Of a stretch of DNA of 64,000 nucleotides, positions 8,565 through 17,375 are shown one piece after another (position 1 is the first letter of the stretch; every line of letters begins with the position of its first letter). Source of the stretch: Saprospiraceae bacterium. GTDB lineage: Bacteria > Bacteroidota > Bacteroidia > Chitinophagales > Saprospiraceae. The notes beneath the pieces were generated by a model. It did not search any database, was not told the DNA's origin, and worked only from the letters and a program-made list of their open reading frames with translations. The DNA is taken from the NCBI GenBank assembly GCA_019638455.1, contig JAHBTU010000003.1, positions 558,001 through 622,000 of the forward strand, given 5' to 3'. The translations under genes were made by a program, and so were the position numbers.

Positions 8565-8794
8565 CCCTAAAACCTTCAAACCATCAAACCAGAAACCCTC
8601 AAACCCCCAAACCCTCAAACCAGAAACCCTCAAACCAGAAACCTTCAAACCAGAAACCCTCAAACCAGAAACCCTCCAACCTTCAAACCTTCAAACCCTC
8701 AAACCCTCAAACCAGAAACCCTCAAACCCCCAAACCCTCCAACCTTCAAACCCTCAAACCCTCAAACCAGAAACCCTCAAACCCCCAAACCCTC
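8565..8794. repeat. Degenerate CAAACC array 3
   Basis: About 230 bases of CAAACC-type units on the plus strand. Its final CCCTCA unit supplies the stop codon of the DUF4340 gene on the minus strand. Between the tandem array and this one (8487-8564) is a short stretch containing a motif shared with 51907-51928. Confidence 0.9.
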
Positions 8795-9806
8795 AGTTGC
8801 GCAGCCTCGCGCCCGGCCCGGCCTCGAAGAAGAAATTGTACCCCCGAAAAACAGGGGCAAAAACACCTTCCTGAATCAACAGAAAACTGTTCTGGTTCAC
8901 TTCCGCGAAATAGCGGTGGACGTAAGGCATCCCCTCTGGCGTTTGTTGCACTTCCACTGGCCAGAATCGGACCTGTTTTTCCTCCCCATCGGTCTTTTTC
9001 ACCGTGACAATGGCAAACGGCACCAGCGCCGTCACCGAATCGCGCAAGGGATTGTTTGTCTCATACCCTTCGGCACCCTTGTTTTCAAAAGCCAGCAGAT
9101 ATGCTTCGGGCACACCCTTGCGCAAAGGGTTTTTGTTGGCGGGTGTTGCGCTAAAAAAAGGTTTTACGGTGTAGGTGGCCTCGTCGGTTTTTTCCAACAA
9201 AAAAGATTCGCTTCGCTGTTGGGGGTATTCAACCGAAATGGCTTGAATATCGGCGGGTTTTTCGCTAAAAATGGTGCGGTCCATCCAGTCGTCGTCGCCC
9301 AAAAGGTAACGGACGCGCAATTGGCCAACAAATGAGGGGATGTGCGTCACATAAGGCTGGTCAGAGCCTTCCATCATCATGTAGGTGCCGAGTTCATTGC
9401 TCGTCACGCCGCCCACATAGTAGCTTTTCAGCAGCTTGCCAGCTTTGTTGTAAATCTCCACTTTGATGCCCTCCCCGGCGAGGCTTTTCACCATTGTTTT
9501 TTCGGAGGCTTTGGTCGGCACATACATCACGTTCACCTTGGCGATGGTTTCGAGCAAGGTGCTGATGGCCGAAGGTCGGGCGCGGGCTTTGCCATTGTAA
9601 GTCCAGTGGTCGCCATTGCGTTCGAGTAGCGCGGTGCGGCCTTTGCGGTCGGCCAGAAAAATTTTGTGGATGTCGCCTGTGTTAGGCACGGCAAACTGCA
9701 TATCCCAGGCGTTGCGGCTGCCTGTTTGAGATTTCTTGTTCAGGGCAACCCAAGCGCCCACGCCCAACAGCACAAACAGGGCTGTCAAAAGCAAAGTCCT
9801 TTTCAT
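8793..9806 (-). CDS. DUF4340 domain protein, membrane anchored
   Basis: 337 residues with one N-terminal membrane segment (about 3-21), the rest predicted outside the cytoplasm. The region ERNGDHWTYNGK, followed by a threonine/valine-rich domain with YYVGGVTSNELGTYMMMEGSD, resembles DUF4340. In other bacteria this family often accompanies GldG-like ABC exporters. No such partner is adjacent here and the biochemical role is unknown. The last residues LRN and the stop codon sit directly against the CAAACC array. Its 5' end is divergent in layout from nothing nearby; htrA lies upstream on the same strand, 309 bases away. Confidence 0.75.
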   Translation of the reverse strand: MKRTLLLTALFVLLGVGAWVALNKKSQTGSRNAWDMQFAVPNTGDIHKIFLADRKGRTALLERNGDHWTYNGKARARPSAISTLLETIAKVNVMYVPTKASEKTMVKSLAGEGIKVEIYNKAGKLLKSYYVGGVTSNELGTYMMMEGSDQPYVTHIPSFVGQLRVRYLLGDDDWMDRTIFSEKPADIQAISVEYPQQRSESFLLEKTDEATYTVKPFFSATPANKNPLRKGVPEAYLLAFENKGAEGYETNNPLRDSVTALVPFAIVTVKKTDGEEKQVRFWPVEVQQTPEGMPYVHRYFAEVNQNSFLLIQEGVFAPVFRGYNFFFEAGPGARLRN

Positions 9807-9951
9807 AAAAATCGTGGTTTTGAATCAACAATGCGCAAAAAAATCACACAGTAAGACGCATTGATTTGGCAGGAAAATACAAGTGGGGCAAAAGTACAAA
9901 AAAATGTGGCCGATTTGATTCGATTGAAAATCAAATGGTTGCCAAGCACCT

Positions 9952-9987
9952 TAAAAAAAAGTCTGCCCCGCATTGCGCGGAGCAGAC
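9952..9987 (-). terminator. Rho-independent terminator downstream of htrA
   Basis: Hairpin with 11-base arms (9961-9971 and 9977-9987, one mismatch), followed on the minus strand by a T run (9952-9960). It lies about 130 bases past the htrA stop codon. The remainder of the 9807-10115 gap shows nothing recognisable. Confidence 0.75.
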
Positions 9988-10115
9988 ACATCAAAACAAA
10001 ACGAAAAACCAACTTTTTCTTTTTTCAAACGGTTTATGCTTTCAGACGGTGCGATGTTGGGGGAAGTTGCACCCGCAAATGTTTTTTTAACAACATTCTT
10101 GCGAGCGGGGATGGT

Positions 10116-11258
10116 TCAATTGTCGCTACGCGCTTTCAAACGCACCGGTATTTCTTTTTCCTTGCCCTCGCGCACCACTGTGAGACTGACCGTGTCGCCG
10201 AATTTCAAACGCCCCACCATTTCCCGAAGTTCTGAGGTGGATGTCACGTTTTTGCCATTTATTTTCGTCACGACATCTTTTGGCAACAGACCCGAATGTG
10301 CGGCAGAGCCGTCGTCGTGCACTTTTATCACCGCCACTCCCTGAACGTATTCCACTCCGAGTTTATTAGCCAACTGATTGTCCATCGGGGCAATATCAAT
10401 GCCAAGGTAGGGGCGGCGATATTCGCCATATTTCACGAGGTCGTCGGCGATGCGTTTCACGAGATTGACCGGGATGGCAAAAGAGTAGCCCGCAAACACG
10501 CCAGTGGGGGTGGCGATGGCAGAGTTGATGCCAATGAGCCGCCCTTGCACATCCACCAATGCACCGCCGGAGTTGCCGGGGTTGACCGCTGCATCCGTCT
10601 GGATAAAAGACTCGATGGCCTTGCCCCCTTTGATAATGTTGATGTCGCGGCCTTTTGCGCTGATGATGCCTGCGGTGACCGTCGAGGTCAAGTCGAAAGG
10701 ATTGCCGACGGCCAATGCCCATTCGCCTACTTTTACGTCGTCAGAATTGCCGAGCTCGATAGCGGGCAAGTTTTTTGCATCAATCTTGATGACGGCCATG
10801 TCCGTGTTTTCGTCGCGGCCCACGAGGCGCGCCTTGAACTGGCGCCCGTCGTGCAGAGTCACGTCGAACTCATCGGCGAAAGCAATGACGTGGTTGTTGG
10901 TCAGGATGTAGCCGTCGGATGTGTAAATCACCCCCGAGCCCGTGCCCGAGCGCGGCTGCGGCTGGAAGTCGAAGCTGCGGCCAAAGAAGTACTCGAAGGG
11001 GTCGGAATAACGGCGCTCTTGTTGGCGCTGCCGGGCGAGCTGCTGGCTTTCGGAAGCCTTGATGTGCACCACTGTTGGCATGGACTTTTCGGCAGCCTTC
11101 GTGAAGTCGAACGAAGGAGGCACGTTGCCGTAGTTGATGTGGCGCACCACAGGAGCGGGCGCGGTGTTTACTTGGGGTTTTTCAAAGAACTTCGCTGCGC
11201 CAAACGTCATCAAACCGCCTATGGCGCCTGCGAGGAGCGTTGACCAGAATTTATTCAT
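10116..11258 (-). CDS. HtrA/DegP-family periplasmic serine protease
   Basis: Envelope quality-control protease of 380 residues with an N-terminal membrane segment or signal (about 7-25). The catalytic triad is His123 in TNNHVI, Asp153 in NTDMAVIK and Ser230 in NPGNSGGAL. One C-terminal PDZ domain (about 285-375) contains YLGIDIAP and GLLPKDVVTKINGK. A single PDZ makes it DegS-like in layout rather than the two-PDZ DegP, although the Q-rich linker before the protease domain is DegP-like. It is transcribed away from the HD-domain gene and followed by a terminator. Confidence 0.93.
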   Translation of the reverse strand: MNKFWSTLLAGAIGGLMTFGAAKFFEKPQVNTAPAPVVRHINYGNVPPSFDFTKAAEKSMPTVVHIKASESQQLARQRQQERRYSDPFEYFFGRSFDFQPQPRSGTGSGVIYTSDGYILTNNHVIAFADEFDVTLHDGRQFKARLVGRDENTDMAVIKIDAKNLPAIELGNSDDVKVGEWALAVGNPFDLTSTVTAGIISAKGRDINIIKGGKAIESFIQTDAAVNPGNSGGALVDVQGRLIGINSAIATPTGVFAGYSFAIPVNLVKRIADDLVKYGEYRRPYLGIDIAPMDNQLANKLGVEYVQGVAVIKVHDDGSAAHSGLLPKDVVTKINGKNVTSTSELREMVGRLKFGDTVSLTVVREGKEKEIPVRLKARSDN

Positions 11259-11290
11259 AACTCGTGCTGATTTTAAAATTTATGTTTTGC

Positions 11291-11298
11291 TAACTTTG
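11291..11298 (+). promoter_or_regulatory. Candidate -7 box (TAACTTTG) for the HD-domain gene
   Basis: TAACTTTG matches TAnnTTTG on the plus strand in the gap between htrA and the HD-domain gene. The implied leader is about 175 bases. No convincing minus-strand box for htrA was seen. Confidence 0.3.
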
Positions 11299-11480
11299 TT
11301 TGCAAGACGCAGATTTAAACGAAGATGCAATTGAATTGCTGCTGGTTTTTGGCATTTTAACGCTGCATTAACCATGCCTTTGCCGCCCTTCTCCGTCCGT
11401 TGTTTCTTTAACAAAACCTGTGCTAAACGACTGTTTTTTGACAATATGTCAGTCCAACTGTTTTTGCCCGACCAACTGAG

Positions 11481-12104
11481 ATGCCTAACCGACCAATACC
11501 GCCCATGAAGCGCCATTTGGATGCCCCGGGCGCACTTGAAGATTTGCTGCGACCAGAGACCCCGCTCGAAAGGCAATTGCTTGCGACGGAGGAGTTCCGT
11601 CATGGCCTGCTTTGGGGGGAGCCGCGATTCGGCCACCCAGAGGGCAAGGTTGCGTTCCATGTGCGCGAAGTGTTTGACAATATTGACCTGATTCCTCGCC
11701 TCTCCACACTCCAACGCGAACAACTCCGCCTCATCACACTGGCCCACGACACGTTCAAATACGCCGAAGACCGCTCGCGCCCGCGCGACTGGCAAAAACA
11801 TCACGGCATGTTGGCCCGGCGCTTCATGGAATCACATACGAGCGACCGCGTCGTGTTGGATGTCATAGAGACCCACGACGATGCCTACTACGCTTGGTTG
11901 GGCGAAAAACATGGGCAATGGCCCGCCGGGAAAACCCTCGACACGCTCCTCGCCCGGCTCGACTACTGCCTGCAGCTCTACTACCTGTTCTTCAAATGCG
12001 ACACACAAACGGGCGACAAGACCCAAGCGCCCCTTAAATGGTTTGAGCGAGCAGTGGGAGGCATCGAGGTAGTGGCCGTGCGCGAGGTGATGCAGACCGC
12101 GTAG
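11481..12104 (+). CDS. HD-domain-like putative phosphohydrolase
   Basis: 207 residues. The arrangement AFHVREV, then AHDTFKY, then KHHGMLARRF, then ETHDDAY gives the spaced His/Asp pattern expected of the HD superfamily of metal-dependent phosphohydrolases. No second domain is visible. Start at 11481; an internal ATG at 11505 would remove eight residues. Substrate unknown. It ends 120 bases before metG on the same strand, but a -7 box before metG suggests separate transcription. Confidence 0.65.
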   Translation: MPNRPIPPMKRHLDAPGALEDLLRPETPLERQLLATEEFRHGLLWGEPRFGHPEGKVAFHVREVFDNIDLIPRLSTLQREQLRLITLAHDTFKYAEDRSRPRDWQKHHGMLARRFMESHTSDRVVLDVIETHDDAYYAWLGEKHGQWPAGKTLDTLLARLDYCLQLYYLFFKCDTQTGDKTQAPLKWFERAVGGIEVVAVREVMQTA

Positions 12105-12132
12105 GCATTATATTTTCTATCCAATACCACCT

Positions 12133-12140
12133 TACTTTTG
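12133..12140 (+). promoter_or_regulatory. Candidate metG -7 box (TACTTTTG)
   Basis: TACTTTTG matches TAnnTTTG and lies about 85 bases before the metG ATG, just after the stop of the HD-domain gene. Confidence 0.45.
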
Positions 12141-12224
12141 CGCTTTCCAAAATGCCGCACGATGTGACGGCAGATAGGTTTGCCCCCGCGTTTTGACCAC
12201 CACGAATCGTGTATTAGTTCGACA

Positions 12225-14396
12225 ATGAAGAAAAGACACCTCGTTACCGCCGCCCTACCCTACGCCAATGGCCCGTTGCATATCGGCCATTTAGCGGGTG
12301 CCTATTTGCCCGCCGATATTTATGTGCGCTACCTGCGATTGATGGGGCGCGATGTCGTGTTTGTGTGTGGCTCCGACGAACACGGAGCGGCCATCACCGT
12401 GAAAGCCCGCAAGGAGGGCACCACGCCCCGCGCCATTGTGGACAAATACCACGCGATGTTGAAAGACACCTTCGAAAAAATCGGCATCGCGTTCGACATT
12501 TATCACCGCACTTCCGAGCCGCTCCACCACGAGACTTCGCAGGATTTTTTCAGAACCCTCCTCAAAAACAACCAGTTCGAGGAAAAAGAAAGCGACCAAT
12601 ACTTCGACGAAGTCGCAGGGCAGTTTCTTGCCGACCGCTACATCGTCGGCACTTGTCCGGTGTGCGCTCACCCTGAAGCCTACGGCGACCAATGCGAGAA
12701 ATGTGGCTCCACCCTTAGCCCAACGGATTTAATCAACCCCAAATCCATGCTCAGTGGCTCGGTGCCTGTCATGCGCCCAACCAAGCATTGGTATCTCCGC
12801 CTCGACCAACACGAACAATGGCTGCGCGAGTGGATAAACACTGGCAGAACCGCCGAAGGGGGAAAGCAATTGCACAACCCGGCAGACTGGAAAAATCATG
12901 TGTTGGGCCAATGCAACAGCTGGCTCGAACAGGGGCTTCAGCCCCGCGCCATGACCCGCGACCTCGACTGGGGCGTGGATGTGCCGCACGAAATACCCGG
13001 TTCGGAAGGCAAAAAACTTTATGTATGGCTCGATGCGCCCATCGGCTACATTTCGGCTACGAAACAGTGGGCGCTTGACAACGACAAAGACTGGAAACCT
13101 TATTGGCAAAACGACGACACGGCGTTGATTCACTTCATCGGAAAAGACAACATCGTGTTTCACTGCCTCATTTTCCCGGCCATTTTGAAAGCGCATGGCG
13201 AGTTCATCCTGCCCGTCAACGTGCCTGCCAACCAATTCCTCAACCTCGAAGGGCGAAAACTTTCGACCTCGAAAAACTGGGCCGTGTGGGTGCACGAGTA
13301 CTGCGAGGAATTCAAGGGACAAGAAGATGTGCTGCGCTACAACATGATTAAAAAAATGCCCGAACAAAGCGACAGCGAGTTCACTTGGAAGGGCTTTCAA
13401 GAGACCAACAACAACGAACTGGTGAATAACCTCGCCAACTTTGTGAACCGCGTGTTGGTGCTCATGCACAAATACTACGACGGTCTGGTGCCATCTGTCA
13501 ACCCCGACCAGTCGTTCAAAAGTGGCTGGGATGCGGAAAAAACAGGACAGTACAACGAGGAGTTGCACCTGCTGCATCAGAAATTGGAAGCCATGGGCGC
13601 TGAAATCGAGCGCTTCGACTTCCGCGAGGCGCTGCGAATTTTTATGGAAATATCAAGTGCGGGCAACGCGCTCCTGCAATTCAACGAGCCGTGGAAAACA
13701 GAGAAGGAAAACCCGGAGATGGTGAAAGTGGTGATGAACCTCGCGCTCCAGCACGTCGCCGCACTCTCCGTCGCCGCTCGGCCTTTCCTGCCATTCGCAG
13801 CCGCCAAATTGCGCGATATGCTCAATCTGGCTCCCTTGCGCGATGAAGGCGACTTGCTCGACGTGCTCAACGAACTCGTGGAAGGCAACCCCATTGTGCT
13901 GCCCAACCACGCCATCGGGCAGGCCGCGCATCTTTTCAGCCGCATTCCCGACGAGGTGATTCAAAAACAAATTGACAAATTGACAGCCACCGACCCAGCC
14001 CCTACCACCACCGAGCAGGAACAACCAAACACCACACCTTCACCATCAAAATACGAACCTTTGAAAGAGACGATTCAATTCGATGATTTTGCAAAAATGG
14101 ACCTGCGCACCGGCACCATTCTCACCGCCGAAAAAGTGGAAAAATCCAAAAAACTGCTCAAACTCAGCGTGGATATGGGCTTCGAGACGCGCACCATCCT
14201 CTCCGGTATCGCCGAGCATTTCACACCCGAGGAAGTGGTGGGCAAACAGGTCGTCGTGCTTGCCAACCTCGCTCCCCGCGTGATGATGGGCACCGAGTCG
14301 CAAGGCATGATTTTGTTCGCCGAAGATTCGGAAGGCAAGCTGGGCTTCGTCGGCCCGTCAGCCAACGGTTGGCCCAACGGGATGGGCGTGAAATGA
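12225..14396 (+). CDS. metG: Methionyl-tRNA synthetase
   Basis: Charges tRNA-Met with methionine. 723 residues: a class I catalytic core with HIGH at residues 19-22, a CPVC-x9-CEKC zinc knuckle in the connective insert, and the KMSKS-equivalent KLSTSKNW. An anticodon-binding helical domain follows, then a linker rich in Thr and Pro. The C-terminal OB-fold tRNA-binding domain (about 615-723, DFAKMDLRTGTI) supports dimerisation in the long form of the enzyme. The ATG at 12225 is used; the frame extends back to a TTG at 12180 but the added residues are not conserved in type. Confidence 0.97.
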   Translation: MKKRHLVTAALPYANGPLHIGHLAGAYLPADIYVRYLRLMGRDVVFVCGSDEHGAAITVKARKEGTTPRAIVDKYHAMLKDTFEKIGIAFDIYHRTSEPLHHETSQDFFRTLLKNNQFEEKESDQYFDEVAGQFLADRYIVGTCPVCAHPEAYGDQCEKCGSTLSPTDLINPKSMLSGSVPVMRPTKHWYLRLDQHEQWLREWINTGRTAEGGKQLHNPADWKNHVLGQCNSWLEQGLQPRAMTRDLDWGVDVPHEIPGSEGKKLYVWLDAPIGYISATKQWALDNDKDWKPYWQNDDTALIHFIGKDNIVFHCLIFPAILKAHGEFILPVNVPANQFLNLEGRKLSTSKNWAVWVHEYCEEFKGQEDVLRYNMIKKMPEQSDSEFTWKGFQETNNNELVNNLANFVNRVLVLMHKYYDGLVPSVNPDQSFKSGWDAEKTGQYNEELHLLHQKLEAMGAEIERFDFREALRIFMEISSAGNALLQFNEPWKTEKENPEMVKVVMNLALQHVAALSVAARPFLPFAAAKLRDMLNLAPLRDEGDLLDVLNELVEGNPIVLPNHAIGQAAHLFSRIPDEVIQKQIDKLTATDPAPTTTEQEQPNTTPSPSKYEPLKETIQFDDFAKMDLRTGTILTAEKVEKSKKLLKLSVDMGFETRTILSGIAEHFTPEEVVGKQVVVLANLAPRVMMGTESQGMILFAEDSEGKLGFVGPSANGWPNGMGVK

Positions 14397-14542
14397 GTTT
14401 TCTGCCATGCCCGCAAAAGACGATTGTTGGCCACAAGTAGTTTTTTTATGTCCAAACTGCGGTGCGGCCTTGAGACACAAAACACTCAGCCGCGTTAAAC
14501 CTATCCACTCATTTCTCGTCTTAGCCACTCAAACAGAACAAC

Positions 14543-15118
14543 TTGCAAGCCGCCGCGACGAACAAGCCTTTGTCAGACGAACAGATTTTGGAACTGTTGC
14601 ACTCAGACACCACGTTCGAGCGCGGCTTTCGGGTGCTGATGACGCAATACAAGGAACGGCTCTACTGGCACATCCGACGCTTGGTGTTGGTGCACGAAGA
14701 TGCCGACGATGTGCTGCAAAACACGTTTATCAAGATTTACAAGGGTATCTTGCAATTTGAAGGCAAATCCAAGCTCTACACTTGGCTTTACCGCATCGCA
14801 ACCAACGAGGCCATCACATACATGCAAAGCAAAGCACGCCACGCGGCCTCGTCGCTCGACGACGCGACCACCTTGCTTAGCCACCGCCTGCAGGCAGATG
14901 ATTGGTTCGACGGCGACGCGGTGCAAGCCAAATTGCAGCAAGCGATAGCTCGATTGCCCGAAAAACAGCGACTTGTGTTCAATCTTCGATACTACAACGA
15001 GATGCCTTATGAGGAAATGTCGGCGCTGCTCCACACCTCGGAAGGCGCGCTCAAAGCGTCATTCCATCATGCGGTGAAAAAAGTGGAGGCTGCGTTCAAA
15101 GAAGACGACAACCTCTAA
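14543..15118 (+). CDS. ECF-type RNA polymerase sigma factor
   Basis: 191 residues with sigma region 2 (about 28-95, ending in TWLYRIATNEAITYM) and region 4 (about 130-185, LPEKQRLVFNLRYYNEMPYEEMSALL). No region 1.1 or 3 is present, which defines the ECF group. An in-frame stop at 14522-14524 limits the start and no ATG precedes region 2, so TTG 14543 is the best start. The next gene begins 36 bases later, and the three genes 14543-16178 look like one operon: sigma factor, membrane protein and CpxP-like periplasmic protein. Confidence 0.9.
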   Translation: MQAAATNKPLSDEQILELLHSDTTFERGFRVLMTQYKERLYWHIRRLVLVHEDADDVLQNTFIKIYKGILQFEGKSKLYTWLYRIATNEAITYMQSKARHAASSLDDATTLLSHRLQADDWFDGDAVQAKLQQAIARLPEKQRLVFNLRYYNEMPYEEMSALLHTSEGALKASFHHAVKKVEAAFKEDDNL

Positions 15119-15154
15119 AACATACCCGAGCCACACAAAACCAACCACTTGACA

Positions 15155-15685
15155 ATGAACAAGGAAACATTAAACGACGAATTGAAACCCCTGTCGCCAT
15201 GGCTGCACGGCATGAAGCAGCACGACGATGGGTTCCGAGTGCCGGACGGCTATTTCGACGCAGTGGAAGAAGCTGTGCTCAGCCAAGCCAAAGCCGCCGA
15301 CGCGCTCCGAAAACCCGTGCTTGCAAGTCGCAGGGGCGGATTGTTCGCCATGCTCGCACGACCCAAAGTGGCATGGCCTGCCATAGCAGCCACCCTTGCG
15401 TTGGTCGTGAGCGCGGTATGGTTTTTCCGCTCTGCCAATGTCGCACCCACCCCTGCCGATTGGGCCAGCCAAGAGTTGACAGAAGAAGAAATCGAGGCCT
15501 TTTTGCTGGAAAATATCGGCGACTTTGAAGCGGAACAACTCTTCTCCATCACCGTTGCCGACCAATCCGCTCAAACCAACAAAACCGAACAGCCCTTGAC
15601 GGCGGACGAGCTTTCCAAGGAAGAGTTGGAGTGGCTGCTCAAGGAACTGAGCCATGAAGAATTGGAACAACTGCTTAAAACCTAA
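15155..15685 (+). CDS. Single-pass membrane protein, candidate anti-sigma factor
   Basis: 176 residues. The N-terminal 70 residues are cytoplasmic in type and contain the FRVPDGYFDAVEEAVL motif often found in small Bacteroidota proteins next to ECF sigma genes. One membrane segment (about 75-93) follows, and the C-terminal part is strongly acidic (EEEIEAFLLENIGD and a final run of paired EEL units). Position between sigma factor and periplasmic sensor-like protein, plus topology, suggests it holds the sigma factor inactive. No zinc-binding anti-sigma motif is present, so the role is inferred. Confidence 0.6.
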   Translation: MNKETLNDELKPLSPWLHGMKQHDDGFRVPDGYFDAVEEAVLSQAKAADALRKPVLASRRGGLFAMLARPKVAWPAIAATLALVVSAVWFFRSANVAPTPADWASQELTEEEIEAFLLENIGDFEAEQLFSITVADQSAQTNKTEQPLTADELSKEELEWLLKELSHEELEQLLKT

Positions 15686-15716
15686 ATGTTCACTCCCTCA
15701 ATCAATGTTTTCGCAC

Positions 15717-16178
15717 ATGAAGCGCCTGTTTTTTGTTTTTTTGTCAACGATATTCACACCACTTGTCGCCCTGAACGCGCAAGACGGAATGTCTGACCGC
15801 ATCAAAGCATTGCGCAGTGAAATCTACACGCGCGTGCTGAACCTGACTCCCGACGAGGCAGACAAGTTCTGGCCCATATTTTACGAGTACAACAACAACA
15901 AGGAAACCCTGCAAAAGCAGCTCCGCCCCGAAACCAGCATTGACAACATGAGCGACCAAGAGGTGGAAGAGTATGTGAAAAAACGGTTCGAGATTCAGCA
16001 GAAAGAACTCGATTTGGAAAAAGAATTTGTGCAAAAGCTCCGCAAAGTGTTGCCGATTCGCAAAATCGCCAAAATACCCCGCGCCGAACGCGAATTCAGG
16101 GAATCCCTCATTCGGCGCTTGCAGGAGGCACGCGAAAAACGCCATGAGCGGCGCTCGCCGGGCGGAAAAAACCGGTAA
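15717..16178 (+). CDS. Periplasmic CpxP/Spy-like protein, ECF sigma sensor type
   Basis: 153 residues with a signal peptide (about 1-23, cleavage near LNAQ). The mature part is helical and charged with LTPDEADKFWPIFYEYNNN, a pattern seen in Spy/CpxP-like proteins, followed by a basic C-terminus. In many Bacteroidota such proteins are encoded after an ECF sigma factor and its membrane regulator, as here. It probably monitors envelope state. The ATG at 15717 is chosen because it begins the signal peptide; the frame is open further upstream and overlaps the previous gene. Confidence 0.6.
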   Translation: MKRLFFVFLSTIFTPLVALNAQDGMSDRIKALRSEIYTRVLNLTPDEADKFWPIFYEYNNNKETLQKQLRPETSIDNMSDQEVEEYVKKRFEIQQKELDLEKEFVQKLRKVLPIRKIAKIPRAEREFRESLIRRLQEAREKRHERRSPGGKNR

Positions 16179-16217
16179 ATATCCAGCAGCATGGTAGCGT
16201 AGGCTTGTGGCGCCAGC

Positions 16218-17345
16218 TCATTCACAAAAAAAGTCGGCGGCAATGCCGTCGGCGAGGAACTTGCCCGTCCGAGTGAGGCGATAATGCTCCCCCACTCGCT
16301 CCATCACGCCGCGTTCCAAAAACACCTTGGACGCCCGCTCGAAATGCACGGCAAACCGCCCACCCATGCCTCTAATCACGTCCATGTCGGCACCCCAGAT
16401 CGTGCGGAGCGAGGTCATCACATATTCGTTGAAACGTTGGGCAGGCGTGAGTGTCTCCCGCTCGTACGGCACTTGATTGTTGGCCAAGGCCTTGATATAG
16501 TGCGCGTTGTTTGCCACGTTCCATTGGCGGCTGTACCCGTCGAACGAGTGCGCCGAAGGGCCGATGCCGAGGTATGGCTCTCCGCGCCAGTAACTGCTGT
16601 TGTGGCGGGCATAATGTTCGGGCACGGCAAAATTGGATATTTCATAATGCTCATAGCCGTGCGTGGCGGCAGCCTCCATCAAGTATTCAAACTGGCGAGC
16701 AGCCTTCTCTTCGTCCACAGGCAGTTGTTGCCCTTTGCGCACCCAAGCACCCAGCGCCGTCCCCTCTTCCACCGTGAGGCAGTAGCAAGACAAGTGCGGG
16801 ATGCCAAAATCAAACACCCTGCGCAGATTTTCGGCCCACTGCGCATCCGAAGTCGTCGGCGAGCCATAAATCAAATCAACGGTTAGCGAATCGAACCCGG
16901 CGCCTAAGGCATCGCGCAGACAATCTTGGGCATGGGTGGCGGTGTGGGCGCGGTTCATCCAGCGCAAATCCTCATCGCTGAACGATTGGATGCCGATGCT
17001 CAGGCGATTGACGGGCGTGTGTTGACGCAAGGCGTTCAGTTTTTCCAATGTCAAATCATCGGGATTAGCCTCGAGAGTGATTTCCGCGTCAGGTGCCACG
17101 CGGTGCAATGCCGTGATTTTGGAAAAAATCTGTTCCAATTCTCCAATCTCCAACAACGAAGGCGTGCCACCGCCCAAATAAATGGAAGAAAGAGCGGCCC
17201 CGCCCAGAAAGTCGCGTTGCCATTCCAATTCGTTCAGCAAAGCCGCCACGAGCTCCTTCTTGTGCCGCAAAGAGGTAGAAAAATGAAAGTTGCAATAATG
17301 GCACGCTTGTTTGCAAAACGGAACGTGGAGATAGAGACCGGGCAT
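16218..17345 (-). CDS. hemW: HemW-like radical SAM protein
   Basis: 375 residues. The radical SAM cluster motif is Cys11, Cys15, Cys18 in PFCKQACHYC, followed by YLGGGTPSLL and the EANPDDLT segment typical of HemN/HemW. Length, the missing N-terminal extension and the CxxxCxxC without the extra CxC of HemN favour HemW, the haem chaperone, over true coproporphyrinogen dehydrogenase. The C-terminal HemN domain (FNEYVMTSLRTIWG) is present. The YheT-like gene lies 31 bases upstream on the same strand, so cotranscription is possible. Confidence 0.9.
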   Translation of the reverse strand: MPGLYLHVPFCKQACHYCNFHFSTSLRHKKELVAALLNELEWQRDFLGGAALSSIYLGGGTPSLLEIGELEQIFSKITALHRVAPDAEITLEANPDDLTLEKLNALRQHTPVNRLSIGIQSFSDEDLRWMNRAHTATHAQDCLRDALGAGFDSLTVDLIYGSPTTSDAQWAENLRRVFDFGIPHLSCYCLTVEEGTALGAWVRKGQQLPVDEEKAARQFEYLMEAAATHGYEHYEISNFAVPEHYARHNSSYWRGEPYLGIGPSAHSFDGYSRQWNVANNAHYIKALANNQVPYERETLTPAQRFNEYVMTSLRTIWGADMDVIRGMGGRFAVHFERASKVFLERGVMERVGEHYRLTRTGKFLADGIAADFFCE

Positions 17346-17375
17346 AAAAACAGTTCGATGTTGGAAAGGCGGCGC

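Noticed and set aside
7658..8794. Possible CRISPR array in the repeat block
   Set aside because: Units are contiguous tandem repeats without unique spacers, and no cas gene is nearby.
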